NCBI GenBank assembly: GCA_039180385.1
Contig: JBCDDJ010000081.1
Coordinates: 1 to 18,099 of the forward strand
Length of the DNA stretch: 18,099 nt
Direction: 5' to 3'
From: SIO4C1 sp039180385
GTDB taxonomy: Bacteria > Cyanobacteriota > Cyanobacteriia > Phormidesmidales > Phormidesmidaceae
In this document: positions 8,575 to 15,837 of the stretch, in pieces
Layout: the number at the start of each line of letters is the position of its first letter
How positions within the stretch are numbered: the stretch's first letter is position 1
Translations under genes and position numbers: made by a program
The notes under the pieces: generated by a model
Seen by the model: the letters and a program-made list of their open reading frames with translations, nothing else
Told to the model about the DNA's origin: nothing
The model's database searches: none

Positions 8575-9042
8575 ATGGACCAAACCCGTATTCATCAACT
8601 TCTAAAGGACCTCAAAGATGAGGACTCGGCCCTGCGTGAGCGGGCGACAGCGGAGCTTTGGCACATATGGTTTCACCAAAAAGGGGCCTATGGTGCTGAG
8701 CAGCTGCTGCGCAGTCAGGCGCTGCTACAGGCGGGCAAGTCTGATCAGGCCTGTGCCCTACTTGATGAGCTAATCTCGGGCCAGCCTGACTTTGCCGAGG
8801 CTTGGAACCGCCGAGCCGTTTTTTATTATCTACAGCAGCAATATCGGAGTGCGATCGCAGATTGCGAACAAGTGATTGCCCTGATTCCCCATCATTTTGG
8901 GGCCTTGCACGGGTTAGGGCTTTGTCAGGCCTGCGTTGGCGACTATCGATCGGCCATCCAATCCTTTCGTCAAGCCTTAGAGATTCAACCCTTTGAGCTG
9001 ATTAATCAGCGGATGATTTTAGAATGCACAGCAAAGCTGTAA
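8575..9042 (+). CDS. Small TPR protein
   Basis: 155 aa with no signal peptide or membrane segment. A helical N-terminus (~1-38) is followed by three tetratricopeptide repeats (~39-71, 72-105, 106-139), each with the TPR pattern of small residues and aromatic/Pro positions (for example AWNRRAVFYYLQQQYRSAIA and ALHGLGLCQACVGDYRSAIQ). TPRs are protein-binding scaffolds; the partner is unknown. It is divergently placed from the AAA+ gene with 137 bases between the starts, so the two may share a control region and could act together (inference). No good Shine-Dalgarno precedes the ATG. A HIP1 site lies inside at 8851. Confidence 0.8.
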   Translation: MDQTRIHQLLKDLKDEDSALRERATAELWHIWFHQKGAYGAEQLLRSQALLQAGKSDQACALLDELISGQPDFAEAWNRRAVFYYLQQQYRSAIADCEQVIALIPHHFGALHGLGLCQACVGDYRSAIQSFRQALEIQPFELINQRMILECTAKL

Positions 9043-9149
9043 GTAGTCCAAATTACATCCCATCTGAAAACTTTCCAGGGAAGCATCTCAACCCCCTAAA
9101 ATAGTTAAAACTGTTACTAAACCGAATCTAAATTCTGGGTTTACGGCGT

Positions 9150-10385
9150 ATGCAAACTCTGACTTCTCCCCCTTCTGTTCCCGCTGCCAATGATGCTCTG
9201 ATCGAAACTACGATAGTGCGCCGCAAGACCCGACCTGTGGCCGTTGGCGATGTGATCATCGGGGGCGGGCACCCGGTGGTGGTGCAGTCAATGATCAACG
9301 AAGACACGCTGGATATAGACGGCTCAGTCGCTGCGATCCGCCGTTTACATGAAATCGGCTGCGAAATTGTGCGGGTGACCGTGCCGAGTATGGCTCATGC
9401 CAAAGCCCTGGCCGATATTAGAGAAAAGCTAACGGCGACCTACCAGACAGTGCCCCTGGTGGCAGATGTGCATCACAACGGCATGAAAATTGCCCTGGAA
9501 GTCGCCAAGCATGTGGATAAGGTACGCATTAATCCGGGGCTGTATGTCTTTGAAAAGCCAAAGGATGACCGCACCGAATATAGCCAAACTGAGTTTGACG
9601 AAATCGGCGATAAAATTCGCGAAACCTTAGAGCCGCTAGTGGTGTCCCTGCGCGATCAAAACAAAGCCATGCGGATTGGGGTCAACCATGGTTCGCTGGC
9701 CGAGCGCATGCTGTTTACCTACGGCGACACCCCCGAAGGCATGGTGGAGTCGGCCCTGGAGTTTATCCGGATTTGTGAATCGCTAGACTTTCATAATCTG
9801 GTGATTTCTCTCAAAGCATCCCGTGTGCCGGTCATGCTCGCCGCCTATCGATTGATGGCGAAACGGATGGATGCACTAGACATGGCCTATCCGCTACACC
9901 TCGGGGTGACCGAAGCCGGGGATGGCGAATATGGGCGGATTAAATCGACAGCAGGCATCGGTACGCTGCTGGCTGAGGGCATTGGCGATACCATTCGCGT
10001 GTCCCTAACGGAAGCCCCAGAAAAAGAAATCCCAGTTTGCTACAGCATTTTGCAAGCCTTGGGGCTGCGCAAAACCATGGTGGAATATGTGGCTTGCCCC
10101 TCCTGCGGTCGTACCCTATTTAATTTAGAAGATGTATTGCACCAGGTACGGGAAGCGACGAGTCACCTGACCGGTCTAGATATTGCCGTGATGGGATGTA
10201 TTGTCAATGGGCCTGGCGAAATGGCCGACGCCGACTACGGCTATGTGGGTAAGCAACCTGGCTACATTGCCCTGTATCGCGGGCGCGAAGAAATCAAGCG
10301 CGTGCCCGAAGATCAGGGCGTTCAAGAACTGATCAACTTGATCAAATCTGACGGTCGCTGGGTTGAGCCCGAAACAGATATATAG
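9150..10385 (+). CDS. ispG: 4-hydroxy-3-methylbut-2-enyl diphosphate synthase (ferredoxin)
   Basis: 411 aa, full length for the bacterial/plant-type short IspG (GcpE). It carries out the penultimate MEP-pathway step, reductive ring opening of 2-C-methyl-D-erythritol 2,4-cyclodiphosphate to HMBPP, using a [4Fe-4S] cluster; in cyanobacteria the electron donor is ferredoxin. The N-terminal TIM-barrel part shows GGGHPVVVQSMINEDTLDID, ADVHHNG, RINPGLYVFEKPKDD and GVNHGSLAERML. The C-terminal part has the cluster ligands C316 and C319 (ACPSCGRTLFN), C350 and E357 (CIVNGPGEMADADYGYVG). It acts in the cytoplasm and feeds carotenoid, quinone and chlorophyll side-chain synthesis. The ATG at 9150 gives the usual short cyanobacterial lead. 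It stands alone: the flanking genes have no evident pathway link. Confidence 0.97.
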   Translation: MQTLTSPPSVPAANDALIETTIVRRKTRPVAVGDVIIGGGHPVVVQSMINEDTLDIDGSVAAIRRLHEIGCEIVRVTVPSMAHAKALADIREKLTATYQTVPLVADVHHNGMKIALEVAKHVDKVRINPGLYVFEKPKDDRTEYSQTEFDEIGDKIRETLEPLVVSLRDQNKAMRIGVNHGSLAERMLFTYGDTPEGMVESALEFIRICESLDFHNLVISLKASRVPVMLAAYRLMAKRMDALDMAYPLHLGVTEAGDGEYGRIKSTAGIGTLLAEGIGDTIRVSLTEAPEKEIPVCYSILQALGLRKTMVEYVACPSCGRTLFNLEDVLHQVREATSHLTGLDIAVMGCIVNGPGEMADADYGYVGKQPGYIALYRGREEIKRVPEDQGVQELINLIKSDGRWVEPETDI

Positions 10386-10394
10386 GAGCCATAC

Positions 10395-10430
10395 ATGAGA
10401 ACTTTACGGAAAGTATCGCCATATGACTGA
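10395..10430 (+). CDS. possible 11-codon leader ORF
   Basis: An ATG at 10395 opens an 11-codon frame (MRTLRKVSPYD) closed by TGA. GGAG at 10385-10388, overlapping the ispG stop codon, is 6 bases before it, a very good ribosome site. It lies between ispG and the first protease gene. It may be a leader peptide, a remnant of a lost gene, or chance. There is no homology evidence. Confidence 0.25.
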   Translation: MRTLRKVSPYD

Positions 10431-10483
10431 AAGCTAAATTCATAGCCCTAACCCCTAGCTGATTATTGAAATATCGGTTTAGG

Positions 10484-10517
10484 ATGGCTGAATACGCTGG
10501 GGAATTGCTAAGCTTCA
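10484..10517 (+). promoter_or_regulatory. shared upstream element of the protease pair, copy 1
   Basis: ATGGCTGAAT (10484-10493), 11 non-conserved bases, then TTGCTAAGCTTCA (10505-10517). The same two blocks with the same spacing occur at 12195-12228 before the second protease gene. The copy ends 90 bases before the ATG at 10608. A further loosely shared block (TTAGACT ... CCTAGAT) lies downstream in both. It is either a duplicated regulatory site or residual duplicated sequence. Confidence 0.5.
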
Positions 10518-10607
10518 ATGAAAGGTTTAGCAGATTCTCTATAACTCCGTTTAGACTAAAATCACCTAGATCAGACTAAATTTCTCCTCCACAAGGTCTT
10601 TATTTTT

Positions 10608-11900
10608 ATGGCAATTAGGAAGCGTGGCCTCGTACTTGGTGCAACGACACTCGCCAGCGTAGCGTTGGTTGTCACGGGGGCCGGTATTCATCTGTCTCAG
10701 GGTCAGGCATTCTTTCGGGAAAGCCCCAAGGAGCTGATTGATGAAGTCTGGCAGTTGATTGACCATGAATACGTCGACGAAACGTTTAACGCCCAGGATT
10801 GGCAGGCAGTCCGCACTGATTATTTGAATCGTGAATATGACTCTAGCGAAGATGCCTACTTGGCGATTCGTGAAATGCTGGAGCAGCTTGAGGATCCCTA
10901 CACCCGCTTCATGGATCCCCAGGAGTTTCGCAACATGCAGATCGATACCTCCGGTGAACTTACCGGGGTCGGTATCCAGATTACCCAGGACGAAGACACT
11001 GATGAAATCGTCGTGGTCTCTCCGATTGAGCAAACGCCTGCCTTTGAGGCCGGGGTACGCTCTGGAGATATCATTCGGGCCATTGATGGTCAGTCGACCG
11101 AGGGCATGGATCTCAACGACGCGGTTAATCTGATCCGCGGCCCGGTTAACTCTGAGGTAGACCTCACCCTAGAGCGCGATGAAGAGCCCATTGACTTCAC
11201 CTTGACCCGCGCCCGCATTGAGATTCATCCGGTGCGCTACACCTATGAAACGGGCGCAGAAGGTGGGATAGGCTACATTCGATTGACCCAGTTTAGCGCT
11301 AACGCAACGGCAGAAATGCGCGAAGCCATCCAAGAACTCGAAGACAGAGATGTGACGGGGTATGTTCTAGATTTGCGCTCTAACCCAGGTGGGTTACTGT
11401 ACTCCAGTATCGAAATTGCCCAAATGTGGCTCAATGAGGGCACCATTGTCTCGACGGTAAACCGCCAGGGCGTAGTCGATGAAAATGCAGCCAGCAATAA
11501 ATCCTTAACGGACAAGCCGGTGGTCGTGCTGGTCGACGGCGGCTCAGCCAGCGCCAGCGAAATTTTGTCGGGGGCATTGCAGGATAACGACCGAGCCGTG
11601 TTGGTCGGGACGAAGACCTTTGGCAAGGGCCTGGTACAGTCCGTTCGCGGACTGGCCGATGGGTCTGGTGTGGCGGTGACCATTGCCAAGTATCTGACCC
11701 CCAGCGGTCGGGATATTAACGAGCACGGAATCGATCCCGACTTTGTCGTAGAGCTTTCTGATGATGAGCGTGAAGCCCTTAGCGACGATCGCGAAAAAAT
11801 TGGAACTTTAGACGATCCTCAGTACGCCAAGGCCATAGAAGTCCTCAGCGATGTGATTCGTCGCGATCGCGAATCAGCTGCTCTACCCAGCGATTTCTGA
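10608..11900 (+). CDS. C-terminal processing peptidase S41 (CtpA/CtpB type), copy 1
   Basis: 430 aa. Residues ~8-33 form an export signal or anchor (hydrophobic stretch ending at GQA), so it should act in the periplasm or thylakoid lumen. A PDZ domain (~103-185; GELTGVGIQI ... AGVRSGDIIRAIDGQ) binds substrate C-termini. The S41 protease core carries the Ser-Lys dyad S315 (GGSASASEI) and K340 (GTKTFGKGLVQS), 25 residues apart as in known D1 C-terminal processing proteases, plus the LDLRSNPGGLL motif. Such enzymes trim C-termini, in cyanobacteria notably the photosystem II D1 precursor (CtpA); CtpB and CtpC paralogs have other or unclear targets, and I cannot assign which this is. An AAGG site precedes the start. 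A close tandem paralog follows at 12371. Family very sure, paralog identity unsure. Confidence 0.94.
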   Translation: MAIRKRGLVLGATTLASVALVVTGAGIHLSQGQAFFRESPKELIDEVWQLIDHEYVDETFNAQDWQAVRTDYLNREYDSSEDAYLAIREMLEQLEDPYTRFMDPQEFRNMQIDTSGELTGVGIQITQDEDTDEIVVVSPIEQTPAFEAGVRSGDIIRAIDGQSTEGMDLNDAVNLIRGPVNSEVDLTLERDEEPIDFTLTRARIEIHPVRYTYETGAEGGIGYIRLTQFSANATAEMREAIQELEDRDVTGYVLDLRSNPGGLLYSSIEIAQMWLNEGTIVSTVNRQGVVDENAASNKSLTDKPVVVLVDGGSASASEILSGALQDNDRAVLVGTKTFGKGLVQSVRGLADGSGVAVTIAKYLTPSGRDINEHGIDPDFVVELSDDEREALSDDREKIGTLDDPQYAKAIEVLSDVIRRDRESAALPSDF

Positions 11901-12190
11901 GCCAATCTCGGTTTACAGCAGCAAGTCCAATGGGCCAGCAATCCTAGCCCAACCTTTTGCGGAGCAGTGACCCTTGGGCTTTAGTCTGCCTGCAAGAACT
12001 AGATCTTTCAACGGTTTCCCCCAATCGGCCTGCGCCGATTGTAGCCTTGGGGGCAATAGCCTAAAAGGCATGGCTGCGCTAGGGCTCCGCTTTGCTCCGC
12101 TATTGTACCTGTAGGGGCGGTTTCCAACCGCCCAGCTAAAAGTCGTGCCAGTCAACCAGCGATATGGCTTCGTCAAGGGGTATCTCAGTT
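11901..12190. repeat. palindrome-rich non-coding spacer between the two proteases
   Basis: This holds three clear hairpins: AGCCCAA/TTGGGCT (11946-11980), CAATCGGC-CTGC-GCCGATTG (12022-12041, perfect 8-bp arms) nested in CCCCCAA/TTGGGGG (12018-12053), and GGGCGGTT-TCC-AACCGCCC (12115-12133, perfect 8-bp arms). GTAGGGGCGG followed by its inverted mate resembles the short dispersed palindromic repeats common in cyanobacterial intergenic DNA. An 87-codon minus-strand frame (11913-12176) spans it, but its protein looks like no family. I read this stretch as a non-coding repeat or the remnant of a small mobile repeat. Confidence 0.55.
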
Positions 12191-12194
12191 GAGA

Positions 12195-12228
12195 ATGGCT
12201 GAATGCACGAAGAAGTTGCTAAGCTTCA
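12195..12228 (+). promoter_or_regulatory. shared upstream element of the protease pair, copy 2
   Basis: Same two blocks as at 10484-10517: ATGGCTGAAT (12195-12204) and TTGCTAAGCTTCA (12216-12228), again 11 bases apart. It ends about 142 bases before the favoured start at 12371, about 52 bases farther than in copy 1, because a stem-loop region lies in between. Confidence 0.5.
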
Positions 12229-12251
12229 GAAGAAATTTCGATCGTTTTTGG

Positions 12252-12323
12252 CAAGTGCGGTTCGGCAGGGGTTAGACTTAGGCCCCTAGATTTAGCCGAT
12301 TACCAGACAGCAAACCGCACTTG
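12252..12323 (+). promoter_or_regulatory. long inverted repeat upstream of the second protease gene
   Basis: Perfect 11-bp arms CAAGTGCGGTT (12252-12262) and AACCGCACTTG (12313-12323) enclose shorter nested pairs (CGGC/GCCG and AGGGG/CCCCT). The element ends 47 bases before the ATG at 12371. It has no T-tract, so it is more likely a 5' leader structure or protein site than a terminator. It is absent before the first paralog. Confidence 0.6.
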
Positions 12324-12370
12324 GTGGAGCATATTTTTACCCCATGTCCTTTTACCGTAGGTCTTTTTCT

Positions 12371-13663
12371 ATGGCACTTCAAAGGCGTACCCTCGGGTTA
12401 GGTGCAACGACGTTCGCAAGCGTCGTGATGGTCGTAACGGGAGCTGGCATCCACCTTTCACAAGGGCAAGCATTGCTTCAAGAAGGTCCCAAAGGCATCA
12501 TTGACGAAGTTTGGCAGCTGATTGACCGTGAGTATGTGGATGATACGTTTAATTCCCAAGATTGGGAGGCCATCCGTACTGAGTATCTCAATCGAGAATA
12601 CGACAACAGCGAAGATGCCTACGTGGCCATTCGCGAAATGCTGGAACAGCTTGATGATCCGTACACCCGTTTCCTAGATCCTCAAGAATATCGCGATATT
12701 CAGATCGACACCTCGGGTGAGTTGACCGGGGTGGGTATTCAGATCACCCAAGACGAAGACACCGACGAGATTGTGGTGGTGTCTCCGATTGAGCAGACCC
12801 CTGCTTTTGAGGCGGGGATACGCTCAGGCGATGTGATCCGCGCCATTGATGGTCAGCCGGTTGAGGGGATAGAGCTCAACGACGTGGTCAATATGATCCG
12901 AGGGCCTGTTGACTCTGAGGTCACCCTGACCCTGGAGCGTGAGGATGAATCACTTGATTTCAATTTGATCCGTGCCCGCATTGAGATTCATCCAGTGCGC
13001 TATTCCTATGAAACAGGTCCAGAGGGTGGGGTGGGCTATATTCGCCTGACCCAGTTTAGCGCCAATGCCGCAGCTGAAATGCGCGAAGCGATTCAAGCTC
13101 TTGAAGATAGAGAGGTGACGGGATATGTGCTCGACCTGCGCTCAAACCCAGGTGGGTTGCTTTATGCTGGCATTGATATTGCTCAGATGTGGCTCAATAA
13201 AGGCACCATCGTCTCAACGGTTAACCGTCAAGGGGTGGTGGATGAAAATGCAGCCAGCAATCAGTCACTGACCGACAAGCCGGTAGTCGTGCTGGTAGAT
13301 GGGGGCTCAGCCAGCGCCAGCGAAATTTTATCTGGAGCCCTGCAAGATAACGATCGGGCCATCTTAGTGGGCACTAAGACGTTTGGTAAAGGGCTGGTGC
13401 AATCAGTACGTGGTTTGGCCGATGGCTCTGGCTTAGCGGTGACCATTGCCAAATATCTAACCCCCAGCGGTCGGGATATTAACGAGTTGGGGATTGAGCC
13501 TGATATTATCGTAGAGCTCTCTGATGAGGAGCGTGAGCTATTGGCTGAGGATATCGAGAAAATTGGGACGTCGGCAGACCCTCAATACACTGAAGCCATC
13601 AAAGTGCTCAGCGATATGGTTCGCGATCGCGAACCCACGGCTTTTTTATCCAATCGTTTTTAA
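12371..13663 (+). CDS. C-terminal processing peptidase S41 (CtpA/CtpB type), copy 2
   Basis: Tandem paralog of the gene at 10608, about 80% identical by eye over its whole length. I favour the ATG at 12371 over the one at 12344. It gives exactly 430 aa, the same as the paralog, it aligns MALQRR with MAIRKR, and the upstream AGGTCTTT ... T-rich ATGGCA context is shared. The 12344 start would add nine residues (MSFYRRSFS). From 12371 the order is an export signal/anchor (~8-33), a PDZ domain (~103-185) and the S41 core with S315 (GGSASASEI) and K340 (GTKTFGKG). Both catalytic residues are intact, so both copies should be active. Differences cluster at the N-terminus, around the PDZ-core junction and in the last 40 residues. 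Expected location is the periplasm or thylakoid lumen. Its stop codon interlocks with that of the convergent small gene. Confidence 0.94.
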   Translation: MALQRRTLGLGATTFASVVMVVTGAGIHLSQGQALLQEGPKGIIDEVWQLIDREYVDDTFNSQDWEAIRTEYLNREYDNSEDAYVAIREMLEQLDDPYTRFLDPQEYRDIQIDTSGELTGVGIQITQDEDTDEIVVVSPIEQTPAFEAGIRSGDVIRAIDGQPVEGIELNDVVNMIRGPVDSEVTLTLEREDESLDFNLIRARIEIHPVRYSYETGPEGGVGYIRLTQFSANAAAEMREAIQALEDREVTGYVLDLRSNPGGLLYAGIDIAQMWLNKGTIVSTVNRQGVVDENAASNQSLTDKPVVVLVDGGSASASEILSGALQDNDRAILVGTKTFGKGLVQSVRGLADGSGLAVTIAKYLTPSGRDINELGIEPDIIVELSDEERELLAEDIEKIGTSADPQYTEAIKVLSDMVRDREPTAFLSNRF

Positions 13664-13881
13664 GCCGGTTTGCACTTACCCGCTCGGATCAGGCCCACTC
13701 GACGGGCCATGGCCTCATTTTGGCTGGCGAAGGGCCCCCAAGCCGCCTGCTTTTGGTCATCGGTTAGTTTGTCTAGCTCAGCCTGGGTCACAATGTTGCA
13801 CTGCCCTGAGCCATCCTGGGCGATATGCCACGGGTCTGTGTCAGATGCGGAGTTAGAGGGAGGTGTGGGAATTTGGGGCAT
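13660..13881 (-). CDS. small 73-aa hypothetical protein
   Basis: A Pro/Ser/Asp-rich N-terminus (~1-17) is followed by a compact segment DPWHIAQ-x-GSGQCNIV, a helix (~33-46) and WGPFASQNEAMARRVGLIRAGKC; C28 and C70 are the only cysteines. The composition looks like a real protein, unlike neighbouring frames, and AAGG about 8 bases before the ATG supports the start. The GPFASQNEA...AR stretch has the feel of a SPOR-like or DUF-type cyanobacterial small protein, but I cannot name a family. No signal peptide. Its stop overlaps that of the protease gene by 4 bases (convergent). Confidence 0.65.
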   Translation of the reverse strand: MPQIPTPPSNSASDTDPWHIAQDGSGQCNIVTQAELDKLTDDQKQAAWGPFASQNEAMARRVGLIRAGKCKPA

Positions 13882-13989
13882 TTTGGCAACCTTTCGATAA
13901 GACAGATGTTTAACTCACCCTACGATTCTCTTATACCGCCCCCTTAAATGAGTGCTCCTATCACCCTTAACCCACCGACCATACCCGCT

Positions 13990-14013
13990 ACAATAGGATG
14001 CATCCACTATTGT
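13990..14013 (+). promoter_or_regulatory. inverted repeat with TACAAT box before gatB
   Basis: TACAAT (13989-13994) is a plausible -10 box. It overlaps an inverted repeat, ACAATAG (13990-13996) with CTATTGT (14007-14013), around an inner GATGCATC palindrome. It ends 9 bases before the gatB ATG. It could be an operator or an mRNA hairpin at the ribosome site. No convincing -35 box was seen. Confidence 0.35.
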
Positions 14014-14022
14014 TGATTGACC

Positions 14023-15519
14023 ATGACAGCTGCGGCCCCTGCAAAAACTAAGCCTGCAAAAATTGAATACGAAGCCGTCATCGGCTTGGAAACCCACTGT
14101 CAGCTCAGCACTGCGACCAAAATTTTTACCCCCAGCTCGACGGAGTTTGGGGCTGATCCTAACACCCATGTCGATCCAATTGTGTTGGGGATGCCGGGGG
14201 TGCTGCCAGTGCTCAATGAAAAAGTGCTGGAATATGCGGTCAAGGCAGGGCTGGCCCTTAACTGCACAATCGCCCCCTATAGCAAGTTTGACCGTAAGCA
14301 ATATTTTTATCCAGACCTGCCCAAAAACTATCAGATCTCACAGTTTGATCTGCCCATTGCCGAGCACGGCTGGCTAGAGATCGAAATCGTCGAGGATGGT
14401 AAATCCGAGCGTAAGAAAATCGGCATTACTCGCTTACACATGGAAGAAGACGCAGGCAAACTAGTGCATGCGGGCAGCGATCGGTTAGCGGGTTCGGCGT
14501 ATTCTCTAGTGGACTATAACCGGGCAGGGGTCCCCCTGGTAGAAATTGTCTCAGAGCCCGATATGCGCACGGGTAAAGAAGCAGCTGAATACGCCCAAGA
14601 GCTGCGACGGATTGTGCGCTATCTAGGCGTCAGCGATGGCAACATGCAGGAAGGGTCGCTGCGCTGTGATGTCAATATTTCGGTACGCCCTGTCGGACAA
14701 AAAGAATTTGGCACGAAGGTCGAAATCAAGAATATGAACTCCTTCAACGCGATTCAGCGGGCGATCGACCATGAGATCGAACGCCAAATCACAGCCATTG
14801 AGGCAGGTGAGCCGATCGTGCAAGAGACCCGACTTTGGGAAGAGAATTCGCAGCGCACCATCAGCATGCGCGCCAAGGAAGGCTCTAGCGACTATCGCTA
14901 CTTTCCAGAGCCTGACCTGCCACCGATTGAGGTGTCTAAAGCACAGCTCGAAACCTGGCAAGCCGAGCTGCCAGAGCTGCCTGCACAAAAGCGTCATCAC
15001 TATGAAGAAGTTTTGGGCCTCTCTGCCTACGATGCACGGGTACTGACCGACGATCGCAGCGTGGCTGAGTACTTTGAAGCAGCGGTGGCGGCTGGGGCGG
15101 ATGCCAAAGCTGCCGTCAACTTAATTATGGGCGACATCACCGGCTATTTGAATGCTGAGAAGCTCAGCATTCATGACATCGGCTTGAAACCGGATGGTCT
15201 GGCGGAGATGACACAGCTAATTGATAAGGGTACGATTAGCAACAAGATTGCTAAGGATATTTTGCCTGAGCTGCTCAAGGACGGCGGCTCGCCCAAAGCC
15301 TTGATCGAGAAAAAGGGCCTGATCCAAATTTCAGATCCGGCTGAGCTTGAGGGCATCATTGATGAAGTGATTAACGCCCACCCCGATGAGCTGGCTAAGT
15401 ACCGAGCAGGCAAGAAAAAACTACAGGGTTTCTTTGTGGGCCAGGTGATGAAGCGCACCAGTGGTCGCGCCGATCCAAAATTGACCAATCAGATGCTGGG
15501 CCAAAAGTTAAATGGATAG
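14023..15519 (+). CDS. gatB: Asp/Glu-tRNA amidotransferase subunit B
   Basis: 498 aa from the ATG at 14023; a TTG two codons earlier (14017) is also possible but less likely. GatB, with GatA and GatC, converts Glu-tRNA(Gln) to Gln-tRNA(Gln) (and Asp-tRNA(Asn) to Asn-tRNA(Asn) where needed). GatB activates the misacylated tRNA with ATP and receives ammonia from GatA. Visible signatures: YEAVIGLETHCQL near the N-terminus, GMPGVLPVLNEKV, KQYFYPDLPKNYQISQ, ITRLHMEEDAGK, DYRYFPEPDLPP, and the C-terminal YqeY-like tail (QVMKRTSGRADPK). Length is normal and no catalytic region is missing. gatA and gatC are not in the window, as is usual for dispersed cyanobacterial gat genes. Cytoplasmic housekeeping enzyme. 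Confidence 0.97.
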   Translation: MTAAAPAKTKPAKIEYEAVIGLETHCQLSTATKIFTPSSTEFGADPNTHVDPIVLGMPGVLPVLNEKVLEYAVKAGLALNCTIAPYSKFDRKQYFYPDLPKNYQISQFDLPIAEHGWLEIEIVEDGKSERKKIGITRLHMEEDAGKLVHAGSDRLAGSAYSLVDYNRAGVPLVEIVSEPDMRTGKEAAEYAQELRRIVRYLGVSDGNMQEGSLRCDVNISVRPVGQKEFGTKVEIKNMNSFNAIQRAIDHEIERQITAIEAGEPIVQETRLWEENSQRTISMRAKEGSSDYRYFPEPDLPPIEVSKAQLETWQAELPELPAQKRHHYEEVLGLSAYDARVLTDDRSVAEYFEAAVAAGADAKAAVNLIMGDITGYLNAEKLSIHDIGLKPDGLAEMTQLIDKGTISNKIAKDILPELLKDGGSPKALIEKKGLIQISDPAELEGIIDEVINAHPDELAKYRAGKKKLQGFFVGQVMKRTSGRADPKLTNQMLGQKLNG

Positions 15520-15565
15520 AAAGGCCATCCTAAGTGCCGTGATTTGGCTGAAATTCTAGAAAAAG

Positions 15566-15676
15566 TACAAAAAACAGCACCGCAGGGGGTGACACCCCCC
15601 ATCCCTATAGGGTACAACTATGTTATGTAGATGCACCCTGATGGTAGGGAGAGCTTTCACGGCTCTCCTTTTTTTT
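15566..15676 (+). ncRNA. possible small RNA or structured gatB 3' UTR
   Basis: After gatB there are compact hairpins: GGGGGT-GAC-ACCCCC (15585-15599) and the palindrome CCCTATAGGG (15603-15612), then the terminator at 15648. A weak promoter-like pair, TTGGCT (15544-15549) and TACAAA (15566-15571, 16-base spacer), would give a ~100-base transcript ending at the terminator. I could not match it to a known RNA family, so it may simply be the gatB 3' end. Confidence 0.3.
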
Positions 15677-15680
15677 CTTT
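15648..15680 (+). terminator. rho-independent terminator downstream of gatB
   Basis: Stem GGAGAGC (15648-15654) and GCTCTCC (15662-15668) with a 7-base loop, followed at once by eight T (15669-15676). This is a textbook intrinsic terminator on the + strand, 128 bases after the gatB stop, so argJ needs its own promoter. Confidence 0.9.
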
Positions 15681-15837
15681 AAATACAAAAGGGCTGGCAC
15701 CGAGGTCAGAGTTTCTGTGCCTATTCATTCGTGGCATTGATACCCAGCGGCCAGTTGCCCTGCTATAGTTTTGGCCACATCGCTGATCGCACTCAGGACA
15801 GGTCATCCTTACTGATGAAAAAGCGATGATGGCTCGT

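Noticed and set aside
9043..9056. GTA-N8-TAC, matching the NtcA nitrogen-control consensus, 94 bases before ispG
   Set aside because: Six fixed bases occur by chance about four times in 18 kb, and no -10 box lies at the ~22-base spacing expected for an NtcA-activated promoter (the nearest TAAAAT is 40 bases away).
11913..12176. 87-codon minus-strand frame between the two protease genes
   Set aside because: Spans the hairpin-rich repeat region, lacks a recognisable domain and a good ribosome site; composition follows the palindromes.
12344..12370. Upstream ATG adding nine residues to the second protease
   Set aside because: The ATG at 12371 matches the paralog in length, N-terminal sequence and ribosome-site context.
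13670..13900. 76-codon plus-strand frame opposite the 73-aa gene
   Set aside because: The minus-strand frame has the better composition and a ribosome site; this one is its mirror.
14017..14022. TTG start two codons before gatB
   Set aside because: ATG at 14023 is a better start and the difference is only two residues.
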